From CALAGB01 sp963713965 (lineage in GTDB: Bacteria; Chloroflexota; Chloroflexia; Thermomicrobiales; Thermomicrobiaceae), in the NCBI GenBank assembly GCA_963713965.1, contig OY970217.1, positions 1,302,001 through 1,366,000 on the forward strand: 64,000 nt of DNA, in the 5' to 3' direction. The notes below the pieces were generated by a model. The model ran no database searches. It was not told the DNA's origin and saw only the letters and a list, made by a program, of their open reading frames with translations. Each line of letters opens with the position of its first letter. Within the stretch, counting starts at the first letter, position 1. Of this stretch, positions 51,857 through 60,260 are shown one piece after another. Made by a program: the position numbers and the translations under genes.

Positions 51857-51899
51857 TTGACACGCATCGACTCACTCTCTATAATCTCTGGTAGAGATT
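51857..51899 (+). promoter_or_regulatory. Consensus promoter with overlapping inverted repeat, second hsp20 gene
   Basis: TTGACA at 51857-51862 and TATAAT at 51880-51885 with a 17-nt spacer: a perfect sigma-70 promoter. AATCTCT-ggt-AGAGATT (51883-51899) is a perfect inverted repeat that overlaps the -10 and the start of transcription. It is not CIRCE, so a different repressor or a thermosensitive RNA hairpin may act here. Confidence 0.8.
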
Positions 51900-51935
51900 G
51901 TATGACGCACAGCGTTCTCAAGGAGGTTGTTTACT

Positions 51936-52409
51936 ATGTTGCAACGATGGAGCCCCTTCACGGACATCGATCGAGTCTGGGATGAGATGGATCGATTGAT
52001 TGGCGAGTCCTTCCCGCGAGTCCGACCTGCGTCTCGCATGGGCACGTTCAGGCCGGCAATGGACTTGTACGACCAGGGCGATGAGCTGATCTTCAAGGCC
52101 GTCATTCCAGGCGCTCGGTCCGAGGACATCGAACTCTCGGTGGAGCAGAACACGTTGACGATTCGCGGCCGGTTCGGCTACTCGCTCAATACCGACGACG
52201 CTAAGAAGACCACTTGGTATCGCCGCGAGATCGGCACGGGACAGTTCGCCGAGAGCGTGACGTTGCCCTTCCCGATCGACAGTGAGCGGGCCGAGGCGCA
52301 CTTCGAAGACGGTATCCTGACGCTGAGCCTACCGAAGGCTGAGCAGGCACGCACCCGGCGCATTCCGGTGAAGCAGGCCCACGTCCTGGAGGAAGGCTCC
52401 TCCAACTAG
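51936..52409 (+). CDS. Hsp20/alpha-crystallin small heat shock protein
   Basis: 157 aa from ATG 51936, with AAGGAGG 9 nt upstream. N-terminal LQRWSPFTDIDRVWDEMDRLI, alpha-crystallin domain about 40-140 with PAMDLYDQGDELIFKAVIPG, the signature AEAHFEDGILTLSLPK, and C-terminal RIPV as a possible I-x-V motif. It differs from the CIRCE-controlled protein at 40633, so the two Hsp20s have separate control. Probably abundant, given the consensus promoter. Confidence 0.95.
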   Translation: MLQRWSPFTDIDRVWDEMDRLIGESFPRVRPASRMGTFRPAMDLYDQGDELIFKAVIPGARSEDIELSVEQNTLTIRGRFGYSLNTDDAKKTTWYRREIGTGQFAESVTLPFPIDSERAEAHFEDGILTLSLPKAEQARTRRIPVKQAHVLEEGSSN

Positions 52410-52440
52410 GATCGCTTGAACCACGATTCAGAAGCTGTTT

Positions 52441-52478
52441 CGAACCCGCCCTAGCGTTCTCGCTGGGCGGGTTCGTTT
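52441..52478. terminator. Bidirectional terminator between hsp20 and the LLM gene
   Basis: CGAACCCGCCC / GGGCGGGTTCG, 11 bp, with an inner AGCG / CGCT pair and loop TTCT, followed by TTT. It lies between two convergent genes. Confidence 0.85.
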
Positions 52479-52496
52479 GGATGACGAATCGGCCCT

Positions 52497-53558
52497 CTAC
52501 GGCTGAATCGCCGTCAGCATTTCGGTGAACGCACGCACATCGAGATCAGGCGGTGGCTCGACGAAGGCGTGCGAGACGCCAAGCGAGTCCAATCGCTCCA
52601 GCTTGCCGCGAATCTTCTCCACCGACCCGACATAGCTCAGCGCATCAACCAGTTCGGTGGGGATAGCCTTGCGCGCGGCGGCGAAATCGGCCACTCGTCG
52701 TATATCGATGAATGCTCCGCCCTGCGCCAACACCTCGTCCGTGTGCATGGCCTCACGTACCCGCTCCATGATGGCCGGAACGTCGAATCCAGGCACATCC
52801 ATGTGCCGCGACATTCCCGGCAGGGCATTGACCAATGCGATCAGGTTCTTGCGCTGTTCAAGCACCGGTTCAGGATCGTCGGTTACCTGGATCATCGTTC
52901 GCACGAAGACGGGAAAGTTATCCAACGACTTGTCCGCGGCGGGTAGCCGTTGCCGAAGATCGGCGATCAGACCGCGCAAGAACGGCTCTGAGGCGAACTC
53001 AGAGATCAGCAACCCATCGAATTTCTTCGCTCCCAACGTCAGCGCCTTAGGCCCGAGCGCTGCCAGGTAGATCGGCGGCGACTGCATCGGCCCGACCGAA
53101 CGCGCCCAGTCGTTGACCTCGAAGTGTCCATCGACCGACGCTTGATACGGCGGTTGCCACCAGCTCCGCAACAGATCGACGGATTCGGAGAGGGCACGCA
53201 ACGGACTCCCGACCTTTAGCCCGAGACGCCGCTCGTACCATTCCGGCTGTCCGCGACCGAGTCCGAGGAACGCACGCCCGTCCGACAAGCGGTCAATCGT
53301 CGCAACGGACATGGCCAGCAGATTTGGATGCCGCAGATACGGGTTGGTAACTCCGGTCCCGAGCCGGACGCGATCCGTTGTACGGGCGGCCGCGCCAAGA
53401 ACCGCAAACGCATCCCACCCGTCAGGGTCTTCGCTCAGCCAGACCGAATCGAGCCCGGCCCGGTCGGCCAACTCGATCGTTTCGATCGTCTGCTCGACCG
53501 GGTGAACTGCGCCCGTTCGGGACCAGGAGTGATGGGATAGCGCCAGACAAAACTTCAC
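52497..53558 (-). CDS. Luciferase-like (LLM) flavin/F420-dependent oxidoreductase
   Basis: TIM-barrel LLM family protein, 353 aa. Features: SVWLSEDPDGWDAFAVLGAAA (about 38-58), RVRLGTGVTNPYLRHPNLLAMSVATID (about 63-90), and DGRAFLGLGRGQPEWYE. These resemble methylene-tetrahydromethanopterin reductase-like F420 enzymes. Start GTG 53558. It is 15 nt downstream of the amidase gene and probably in its operon, so it may act on the product or substrate of the amidase. Confidence 0.88.
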   Translation of the reverse strand: MKFCLALSHHSWSRTGAVHPVEQTIETIELADRAGLDSVWLSEDPDGWDAFAVLGAAARTTDRVRLGTGVTNPYLRHPNLLAMSVATIDRLSDGRAFLGLGRGQPEWYERRLGLKVGSPLRALSESVDLLRSWWQPPYQASVDGHFEVNDWARSVGPMQSPPIYLAALGPKALTLGAKKFDGLLISEFASEPFLRGLIADLRQRLPAADKSLDNFPVFVRTMIQVTDDPEPVLEQRKNLIALVNALPGMSRHMDVPGFDVPAIMERVREAMHTDEVLAQGGAFIDIRRVADFAAARKAIPTELVDALSYVGSVEKIRGKLERLDSLGVSHAFVEPPPDLDVRAFTEMLTAIQP

Positions 53559-53572
53559 GACGTCCGGACCAC

Positions 53573-54976
53573 CTACGACTCCGGGTGTTGCTGGTGCCAG
53601 CTGGTAACGCGTTGGTACGCATCCGCGACCGCGATGACGGCGTTTTCGGCACCTGTACGTCCCACTACCTGCATCCCCGTCGGGAGCCCACGGTCACCGA
53701 ATCCGGTCGGCACACTCATGCCGGGCAGGCCGGAGATGTTTCCGAGCGACGTCAACACGTTTCGGCGACTATACGGCGCGGCGTAGGTCTCGAAATTGAC
53801 ACCGATCGGACTGGCCACCGTGTTGGTCGCCGGGTGAACGATCGCGTCGTAACGAGCGAAGAGCGCATCCACGGTCTCGTTGATCTGACCGCGAACGCGC
53901 GAGGCTCGCAGGTAGTCGACGGCGGGAATGGTCATCCCGGCGTAGCCGCCGAGCCGGTCCTCCGGCGCGGTCAAGCCCATCAACGTCTCGTTGTCGATCA
54001 AGTCCTCGAAGGCCGATGCCGCCTCACACGCCAGGATGATCGAATAGACTTCCGTGTACGGGAAATCGGGCAGGAAGACCTCTTCCAGCGTCGCGACCGC
54101 CGAGAGTGCCTCGCAGGCTTGCTCAAAATTGGCACGGACCTCCGGCTGTACCTTGTCCATGCCGTCTCGCAAGACTCCCACGCGGAAGCCGGCCTTTCTC
54201 GCCAGATCCGGCTCGTAGCGATAGGTATCACGGAGCGTGGTTCGATCGAGTGGGTCGTACCCGGAGAGTCCTTGCAGCGCGAGTCCACAGTCGTCCGCGG
54301 TGCGGCACATCGGACCGAGCTTGTCCAGCGTCCAGCAGAGGGCCATAGCGCCGTGGCGGCTGATGCGCCCATAGCTGGGCCGGATGCCGCTCAGGCCACA
54401 GTAGCTCGATGGGCTGAGGATCGACCCACCAGTCTCCGAACCGATTCCGAACGGGACGAGACCCGCAGCGACGGCGGCGCCAGTGCCGCTCGATGATCCA
54501 CCCGTCCAGGAGTCGCGACTCCAGGGGTTGCGCGGAGGCCCGGTCAGAGAAGCGGTCGGCTGGCTGTAGCCCAAGCCGCCCGCGATCTCGATCATGGCGA
54601 GTTTGGCGACCAGTACAGCACCGGCGTCGCGCAATCGTTTGACTGCAGTGGCGTCCTCGTCGAAGACTTGATCGCGCAGCGGCTCGGCTCCCCAACTGGT
54701 GGGGATGCCTGCGGTGGCCAGCAAGTCTTTGCCACCGTACGGAATGCCGTGGAGCGGCCCACGATCGTAACCCGCGGCAAGCTCGGCTTCGGCCAGTTGC
54801 GCTTCACGCATGGCTCTTTCAGCGGTGATCGTGACAACCGCGTTGAGCTCGCGCCCCTGGCTCTCGAGTCGAGAGAGACAATGCTCGGTCAGCTGCTTCG
54901 GTGTCGTCTCTCCGGACCGGAGCATGGCCCCAAGCTCGCGAATCGTGGCAAAGGTGAGTCGATCGCTATCGGCCAT
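53573..54976 (-). CDS. Amidase signature family hydrolase
   Basis: Amidase of 467 aa with the Ser-cisSer-Lys triad: Lys in GIPYGGKDLLATAG (about 80), the Gly/Ser-rich motif GGSSSGTGAAVAAG (about 155-168) with the cis-Ser, and nucleophile Ser in GSETGGSILSPSSYCG (about 180). The C-terminal half is typical of GatA-like amidases such as AtzF. Start ATG 54976 lies 3 nt after the stop of a small gene that looks like its GatC-type partner. Substrate unknown. Confidence 0.92.
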   Translation of the reverse strand: MADSDRLTFATIRELGAMLRSGETTPKQLTEHCLSRLESQGRELNAVVTITAERAMREAQLAEAELAAGYDRGPLHGIPYGGKDLLATAGIPTSWGAEPLRDQVFDEDATAVKRLRDAGAVLVAKLAMIEIAGGLGYSQPTASLTGPPRNPWSRDSWTGGSSSGTGAAVAAGLVPFGIGSETGGSILSPSSYCGLSGIRPSYGRISRHGAMALCWTLDKLGPMCRTADDCGLALQGLSGYDPLDRTTLRDTYRYEPDLARKAGFRVGVLRDGMDKVQPEVRANFEQACEALSAVATLEEVFLPDFPYTEVYSIILACEAASAFEDLIDNETLMGLTAPEDRLGGYAGMTIPAVDYLRASRVRGQINETVDALFARYDAIVHPATNTVASPIGVNFETYAAPYSRRNVLTSLGNISGLPGMSVPTGFGDRGLPTGMQVVGRTGAENAVIAVADAYQRVTSWHQQHPES

Positions 54977-54979
54977 GGG

Positions 54980-55198
54980 CTAGCCATCCCTTCGCTTGGA
55001 ATGGAAGGTGAAGTCAGGCTCGTCACCATTCGCTAGCGTGAACTGACGCAACGTCAGCGCCGCATCCACCAGCCGTCCGATGTCGTTGCGGATCTTCTCT
55101 TCCGCGGCTGCGTCGAAACGATTCGCGTAGCGGTGTGCGAGGGACTGATAGCGCGCGTCGACTTCGGCATCTCGCGCGCTCGGTTGAGATTCACTCAT
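54980..55198 (-). CDS. Small amidase partner, GatC/AtzG-like
   Basis: 72-aa, mainly helical, hydrophilic protein (RYQSLAHRYANRFDAAAEEKIRNDIGRLVDAALTLRQF) ending in EPDFTFHSKRRDG. The layout, one small helical gene directly before an amidase with 3 nt between, matches GatC before GatA and AtzG before AtzE. GGGAGGTG lies 8 nt before ATG 55198. Family assignment by sequence alone is weak. Confidence 0.75.
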   Translation of the reverse strand: MSESQPSARDAEVDARYQSLAHRYANRFDAAAEEKIRNDIGRLVDAALTLRQFTLANGDEPDFTFHSKRRDG

Positions 55199-55319
55199 GA
55201 GCAGACACCTCCCTGGTGCACGTCTTTCGTGTCATTCGACGAGAACGATTATCGATGCACTTGGGAAGGATGTCACTCTGATCGCGACCCGTGAGGTTAT
55301 ATGCGGGGAAGGATGAAAC

Positions 55320-55361
55320 GATGAGGGGCGAACTGCCGGTCAAGTCGACACGCCCCTCATC
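55320..55361 (-). terminator. Hairpin after the 82-aa gene
   Basis: GATGAGGGGCG / CGCCCCTCATC, 11 bp with a 20-nt loop; on the minus strand the right arm is followed by GTTTC. It begins 5 nt after the stop of the 82-aa gene. Confidence 0.65.
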
Positions 55362-55365
55362 CTCG

Positions 55366-55614
55366 TCAAATCGCCATGATCGAATCTGTCTCGGCCTCAG
55401 CCGTTGTCTCTATCAGCATGGTATCGATGGGCTCGGTGCGCCTCGTTGCGACCAGAAGCTCGCCGAGATTCACGGAGTCGTCCTCGATCAGGATCACGTC
55501 CACTTTTCGACCATGCATGACTGGCTCGGGCAACTGCTGGCGGCGACGCGCCAGACGGCGTCGCGGTTGGCCGGAACGAGACAGGGCACGTGGCATTGCA
55601 GCACGACTCGCCAT
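55366..55614 (-). CDS. Hypothetical 82-aa protein
   Basis: ATG 55614 has GGTGGGG 6 nt upstream and the gene is followed by a hairpin, which support it as real. The N-terminal 30 residues are very basic (RRRLARRRQQ), while the rest is acidic with a strand-like VDVILIEDDSVNLGELLVATRR and PIDTMLIETTAEAETDS. No membrane segment. I know no family; it could be a nucleic-acid-binding or regulatory peptide. Confidence 0.55.
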   Translation of the reverse strand: MASRAAMPRALSRSGQPRRRLARRRQQLPEPVMHGRKVDVILIEDDSVNLGELLVATRRTEPIDTMLIETTAEAETDSIMAI

Positions 55615-55885
55615 AGATAGCCCCACCTGTCTGCCAGAAGCTTTGTCGAGTCACGCGGCACCTGTCGAGCATTCGCTCGAAGTGGTGACTCGAGAATGTA
55701 GACTGAGCCACGTACTCGCAAGTTACATGCCAAATATTGACAAATCGTCACCGTCATTCTCGACCTGTTTCTTCCGCTCATCGAGCTCCTACCACGCGTC
55801 TGAGAGACGAGCCAAAGCCGGTTTGTAGCTGACTTGGATCGCGAGTAGGCTTTGGAATTGAGGGACCTCCCGGAATAGGGATGAG

Positions 55886-57478
55886 ATGAGTCATCGAGTG
55901 AGCCGACGACGCAATACATCGCGGGCAAACCACGCGTGGAATCACGCCTCGATGCGCGCGCGGTTGCTCGCGATCCCGGCGCTCATGTCGATCCTCATGC
56001 TCCTCGTTCAGCTTGGCGGCGCATCCGCTCATCCGCTCGGCAACTTCACCATCAACCACTACGCCGAGCTGAGTTTCGCCGGTAGGACGGTGCATCTGAG
56101 ATACGCCGTCGACATTGCCGAGATCCCAACCTACGACGAAATCAAGGTGATGGACACGAACGGCGATCGCGTCATCGATCAGAGCGAAAAGGACGCCTAT
56201 CTCCCCAAACGGGTCGAGCAGCTGCGTTCGGGAATCCATCTGACCTACAACGGTCAGGACTTGCCTCTCACGGCCATGTCGAGCTCGATGGATCTGAAAT
56301 TGGGCCAGGCCGGCCTGCGCGTGCTGCGTATTGACGCGGAGTTCATCACCACGTTGCCGTCCTCCGGCTCGCCGCTGGATCTCCACTTCAAAGACGATAA
56401 CTTTGCCGGTCACATCGGCTGGCGGGAAATCGTGGCGACCGCCACTCATGGCGCCAGGATCGATTCGACCAACGCGTTGGCGCAGAGCAAGTCAGACGCG
56501 CTGCACAGCTACCCGTCCAACGCGACCACCAACCCGCTCGATATGGAGGCGGCCGACGTTCAGATCGAGCCGGGAATCTACGTCGATTCGAGCACGTCGA
56601 CATCCACCTCGTCATCCGCGTCAGGCAGTACCGTCAGCGGCGGACTCTCGGCCTGGCCATCGTCAATGGTCTCGATCGGTAATCTCTCGCCATGGGTGAT
56701 GTTCGTCACGATGCTGGCGGCATTGCTGTGGGGTGCGTCTCACGCGCTGACGCCCGGTCATGGCAAGACGGTGGTGGCAGCTTATCTGGTCGGCAGCCGA
56801 GGCACGCCGCGCCACGCCGTTCTGCTCGGACTGACCGTCACCGCCACGCACACGGTGGGGGTCTTCGCACTCGGCGGGATCACACTGTATCTCTCGCGCT
56901 TCATCCTGCCGGAGCATCTCTACCCTTGGATGGATCTGCTTTCGGGGCTAATGGTCGTTGGCATCGGCGTGGGGCTGGCTTACCGGCGGTACGCGGAGAG
57001 TCGTAAAGAGGCGGAGCCGCTCAGGGTGGGCGCAAACCCGGGCGAACGGGACGCCGACGGTCTCACCTCGGAGGAGCGGCACGCGCTGGCCCACGTTCAC
57101 GGCCTGGCACACCATTACCACCATCACGAGGACGATGATTTACCCGAGGGGCAACGCAAGATCAACCTGCGCGGCCTGTTCGCGCTCGGCGTCAGCGGTG
57201 GTATCGTCCCCTGTCCTTCAGCGTTGGTGCTACTGCTGAGCGCGATCTCGCTTGGACGACTGGGGTATGGCATGGTCCTGGTCCTCATCTTCAGCGTTGG
57301 GCTTGCCATCGTATTGACTTCGATCGGCCTCATCAGCCTTTACGCCCGGCGTCTATTCCAGCGCTTTTCGTTTGAACCACGACTGCCGCGCCTGCTCCCC
57401 GTCCTGAGCGCGCTGGCCGTGACACTGGGCGGCATGATCATTGTAGTCGGCGCCCTGCAGCAGGCTGGATTCGTCTAG
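55886..57478 (+). CDS. NicO-type nickel/cobalt efflux or transport protein with large external domain
   Basis: 530 aa. Signal-type helix about 30-48, then an external domain (about 50-250) with HPLGNFTINHYAEL and an EF-hand-like loop DTNGDRVIDQSEKDAYL (about 91-107). The membrane part (about 265-530) has the NicO motifs SHALTPGHGKTVVAAYLVGS, VTATHTVGVFALG and GVSGGIVPCPSALVLLL, with a cytoplasmic or external His-rich loop HVHGLAHHYHHHEDDD (about 395-412). Related to RcnA and to HupE-like carriers; moves Ni2+, Co2+ or a similar metal. Neighbour CtaG suggests a link with copper/heme oxidase assembly. Start ATG 55886 or 55952. Confidence 0.87.
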   Translation: MSHRVSRRRNTSRANHAWNHASMRARLLAIPALMSILMLLVQLGGASAHPLGNFTINHYAELSFAGRTVHLRYAVDIAEIPTYDEIKVMDTNGDRVIDQSEKDAYLPKRVEQLRSGIHLTYNGQDLPLTAMSSSMDLKLGQAGLRVLRIDAEFITTLPSSGSPLDLHFKDDNFAGHIGWREIVATATHGARIDSTNALAQSKSDALHSYPSNATTNPLDMEAADVQIEPGIYVDSSTSTSTSSSASGSTVSGGLSAWPSSMVSIGNLSPWVMFVTMLAALLWGASHALTPGHGKTVVAAYLVGSRGTPRHAVLLGLTVTATHTVGVFALGGITLYLSRFILPEHLYPWMDLLSGLMVVGIGVGLAYRRYAESRKEAEPLRVGANPGERDADGLTSEERHALAHVHGLAHHYHHHEDDDLPEGQRKINLRGLFALGVSGGIVPCPSALVLLLSAISLGRLGYGMVLVLIFSVGLAIVLTSIGLISLYARRLFQRFSFEPRLPRLLPVLSALAVTLGGMIIVVGALQQAGFV

Positions 57479-57596
57479 CTCCGGCGGGCGCAAGCGGGTC
57501 AAAAGCGTATGGTATTCTTCGGTCGGCATGGGGCGAGCATGCGGGCCACTCGCTCAAATGCGGCGCACTCTGCTCAACACTGGGATTCAGGAAACG

Positions 57597-58493
57597 ATGC
57601 TCCTTCCGATTCTGCACGGCACGGTCAATGGTCCATTCCTCGCCGCGTGGGACTTCTCACCGCCAGTCATGATCGGGGTACTCCTCGCCGCCTTTGGCTA
57701 CTATCTGGCCTGGCGGCAGCTGAAACTGGTCGGCCGTGCAACGCCGCCTGGCTGGCAGATCGTCTGCTACTACGCTGGACTTGCGACCGTCATCATCGCG
57801 CTCCTTGGCCCCATCGACACCTTCAACGACGAGCTCTTCTTCCTGCACATGGCCCAGCATCTGGCGTTGATGCAGATCGCGGCGCCGCTCATCCTGCTTG
57901 GGCGACCAGTGCAACTGGGGCTCAAAGCGATCTCGGTAAAGCGGAGCGGCCCGGTCCTGAAAAAGGTATTACGGCTAAGGGCGGTTCGAACATCGCTGGC
58001 GTTGATTACGGCGCCCCTCTTCGCCACGGCCGCCTACAACGCCAACTTGATCTTCTGGCACGTGCCGGGCATGTACGACGCGGCCTTGAAAAACACCAAC
58101 GTGCACGATGTCGAGCACTTGATGTTCTTCGGATTCGCGCTGCTATTCTGGTGGCCGATTATCGACCCGGTGCCCCGCCATCATAAGATGGCCAAACACT
58201 GGGCAATCGCCGCCATCTTCATGACCATGGTGGTCGGGATCGGCATCGGTGCGATCCTGACGCTATCGCCCAGCGTCGTCTACCCTTACTACAACGGCAC
58301 CGTCAAACCGTGGGGACTCAGTCCGCTCACCGATCAACAGATCGGCGGCCTCATCATGTGGGTCGGTGGCGGATTCATCTACCTATTCATCCTGATTGGG
58401 CTCCTCGTCAGCGCACTTGGGGGATTCGAGGATGAGGACGTGGCCGTGGCGCGCCCGGCTGAGTTCAGCGACGCTCCGGCACAAGGCTCCTGA
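57597..58493 (+). CDS. ctaG: Cytochrome c oxidase assembly protein, caa3_CtaG family
   Basis: Seven-helix membrane protein of 298 aa. CtaG_caa3 features: LAAWDFSPPVMIGVLL start, DTFNDELFFLHMAQHLALMQIAAPLILLG (His pair in the second and third helices), NLIFWHVPGMYDAAL, HDVEHLMFFGFALLFWWPI and the Pro/Tyr-rich end. It is needed to assemble the CuA or heme-copper centre of caa3-type oxidase. ATG 57597 has AGGAAA upstream; an ATG at 57528 is the other option. Confidence 0.9.
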   Translation: MLLPILHGTVNGPFLAAWDFSPPVMIGVLLAAFGYYLAWRQLKLVGRATPPGWQIVCYYAGLATVIIALLGPIDTFNDELFFLHMAQHLALMQIAAPLILLGRPVQLGLKAISVKRSGPVLKKVLRLRAVRTSLALITAPLFATAAYNANLIFWHVPGMYDAALKNTNVHDVEHLMFFGFALLFWWPIIDPVPRHHKMAKHWAIAAIFMTMVVGIGIGAILTLSPSVVYPYYNGTVKPWGLSPLTDQQIGGLIMWVGGGFIYLFILIGLLVSALGGFEDEDVAVARPAEFSDAPAQGS

Positions 58494-58680
58494 TGCGTAT
58501 TCGCCACTTCATGTGACGCCGAAGCGCTACGCGTTGTCGGCTACACCCCAATCACTACCCTATTGGATAGGAATGAAAACCACCTGGCCGGGCGTTGGAG
58601 CCGCGAACCGCGCGCTCTATGGTAGGGGCAACGACCGGTTCACGTGAGATCCGGCCGATGCGATCCGGGCGGGAGACAAC

Positions 58681-59130
58681 ATGACCAGTCACAGCGCGCC
58701 AAGCTCTATTCTGTATCTTGCGGCAGTTCTTTCCATCATCGCGGGAGTGATCCATATTCTCGTGACACCCGAGCACTTCGGCGAATGGTGGGGGTACGGA
58801 CTCTTCTTTCTAGCGACCGTCGCCACTCAGTTGCTCTGGGCCCCGATGGTTATTCGCTGGCCACACCAGCCGGTCCTCATCGCCGGAATCGCGGGCAACG
58901 CCGCAATCGCCGCGATGTGGGCACTTTCGCGTTCAATCGGTGTGCCGCTTTTCGGACCGAGCGTCGGCGAGATTGAGCCCGTCGGTGCGCTCGACGTGAT
59001 CTCGACCGTGGCGGAGATCGCCCTCGTCGCGATGCTTGCCCTGATCGTCGTGTCGGCCATGCGGCAGATACGTGAGACTCCCGCTCCGCTGACTGGCGGA
59101 GTTGCGGCTACCTCACGAACCACATTGTGA
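58681..59130 (+). CDS. Hypothetical four-helix membrane protein
   Basis: 149 aa, four predicted membrane helices (about 8-25, 38-57, 63-82, 110-130). The first holds a His in VIHILVTPEHFGEWWGYG, a pattern seen in small membrane proteins encoded near heme-copper oxidase genes. Family not recognised. Ribosome binding site GGGAG 7 nt before ATG 58681. It lies 187 nt after ctaG and ends before a good terminator. Confidence 0.75.
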   Translation: MTSHSAPSSILYLAAVLSIIAGVIHILVTPEHFGEWWGYGLFFLATVATQLLWAPMVIRWPHQPVLIAGIAGNAAIAAMWALSRSIGVPLFGPSVGEIEPVGALDVISTVAEIALVAMLALIVVSAMRQIRETPAPLTGGVAATSRTTL

Positions 59131-59175
59131 GCGGTTGACTGATTCCGCCTTCGAACAATACAGGAGCCCGAATCG

Positions 59176-59201
59176 GCCTCCGAGGTAATCGCCTCGGAGG
59201 C
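59176..59201 (+). terminator. Hairpin terminator of the ctaG region
   Basis: 10-bp perfect stem GCCTCCGAGG / CCTCGGAGGC with loop TAATCG, 45 nt after the stop. No T-run. Confidence 0.7.
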
Positions 59202-59367
59202 TGTCGTCTCGCACGAGCATGTGATCAGTTTTCACACGTGACGCGAAATTTCCGTCGCTGGGTCGGACATTCACCAACATTCACTTCGTTAAAGCGAAAC
59301 CGGATCCGTGGCAGTCCTTCTGCGTGGATGCGATAGAGCTTCAATCGACAGAGACAAGTTGAAACGC

Positions 59368-59487
59368 ATGATCTTTGATGCATTTGGAGCGACGCTTTTC
59401 TGGCTGTGGATCTTCATCATCGGTTACCTAGCGTTGAAGTTCGTCAAGTCGTTGCGTGTTGCGCGCCGCGAGGAGGAACGGGAGTAA
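59368..59487 (+). CDS. Small single-pass membrane protein, 39 aa
   Basis: MIFDAFGATLFWLWIFIIGYLAL is cut here to its character: one hydrophobic helix at about 8-24, followed by a charged tail KFVKSLRVARREEERE. A TTG at 59359 would add MKR and has AGAGACAAG upstream. Such proteins are often accessory subunits of membrane complexes. It is followed 100 nt later by a strong bidirectional terminator. Confidence 0.6.
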   Translation: MIFDAFGATLFWLWIFIIGYLALKFVKSLRVARREEERE

Positions 59488-59585
59488 CGCTGTACCACAG
59501 AGTTGCCACGGATCGACTGTCATCGAGAACCCTGAGACGGCCTCCATCGCAGAACCCAGTGACACCGTCACACAGCACGCGCATC

Positions 59586-59622
59586 AAAACGCCCTGGCTC
59601 CTGTGGGAAGCCAGGGCGTTTT
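59586..59622. terminator. Bidirectional intrinsic terminator
   Basis: 14-bp perfect stem AAAACGCCCTGGCT / AGCCAGGGCGTTTT with a 9-nt loop; the A and T runs make it work in both directions. It lies between the 39-aa gene (plus) and the heme-binding gene (minus). Confidence 0.9.
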
Positions 59623-59655
59623 CGCGTGTCGGCAGGTGCGAAGGCCGCGCTGGCG

Positions 59656-60105
59656 TCAGTCACCAGAGCCAGCCGTGCCGCTAAACGTCTTTTGCAGGCC
59701 CGTGACCAACGCGTCCTTCTCGGCGGCCGTTAGATTCGCGTGGGAATGCATCATCACGTAATACGATGGCGGCATCTCACCACTCTGTACCGCTTCGGCG
59801 GGGTCGTCGTCGCCATGCCCGGTCACGCCGTTCCAATCAGAGAAATTCAGCGTCGCGCGTCCCTCATCGACGTCATGCTGCGTCAGCCAAGAGACGGGAG
59901 CGACGCTCGTATACCAGGGCCACTTCGTCTCGTTGCTGTGGCAATCGAAACACGCGGACGAGGCGAGGTCTCGGGTTGACGGGCTATCCCAGACGGGTTC
60001 AGCGACCGCGGCAGGATTGGTGTGAGAGCGTCCATATGGGATGAACTGAATCAACGCGAAGATCGCGATCAGTATCAACCCGAACTTTGCCAGTTTCACG
60101 ACCAT
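59656..60105 (-). CDS. Membrane-anchored heme-binding domain protein (Haem_bd type)
   Basis: 149 aa from ATG 60105 (GGAAGG 8 nt upstream). One transmembrane helix (about 8-25) ending LIQFIPYGRSHTNP, heme site CFDCHSN and TKWPWYTSVAPVSWLTQHDVDEGR; SGEMPPSYY near the end. It is a paralogue of the protein at 32630-33091 with the same layout. Likely a monoheme electron carrier facing outward. Confidence 0.9.
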   Translation of the reverse strand: MVVKLAKFGLILIAIFALIQFIPYGRSHTNPAAVAEPVWDSPSTRDLASSACFDCHSNETKWPWYTSVAPVSWLTQHDVDEGRATLNFSDWNGVTGHGDDDPAEAVQSGEMPPSYYVMMHSHANLTAAEKDALVTGLQKTFSGTAGSGD

Positions 60106-60260
60106 GTGCATCACCTTCCGAGGGAGATGGTCCTCGAGACGATGCTAGTCTGGTGCCAGTGAAGAAATCGCAACAGTTGTCACGGTCTGGGTAACGATGC
60201 CGTTGCAGGATTCAGATCCACGAGGCGTTGACCGGCGAGGCGCTTGTGGGAAGAATCAGT

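Noticed and set aside
57980..58000. GGTTCGAAC string that could suggest a tRNA T-loop
   Set aside because: It lies within ctaG in frame and no cloverleaf can be formed around it. A similar string at 48351 was rejected as well.
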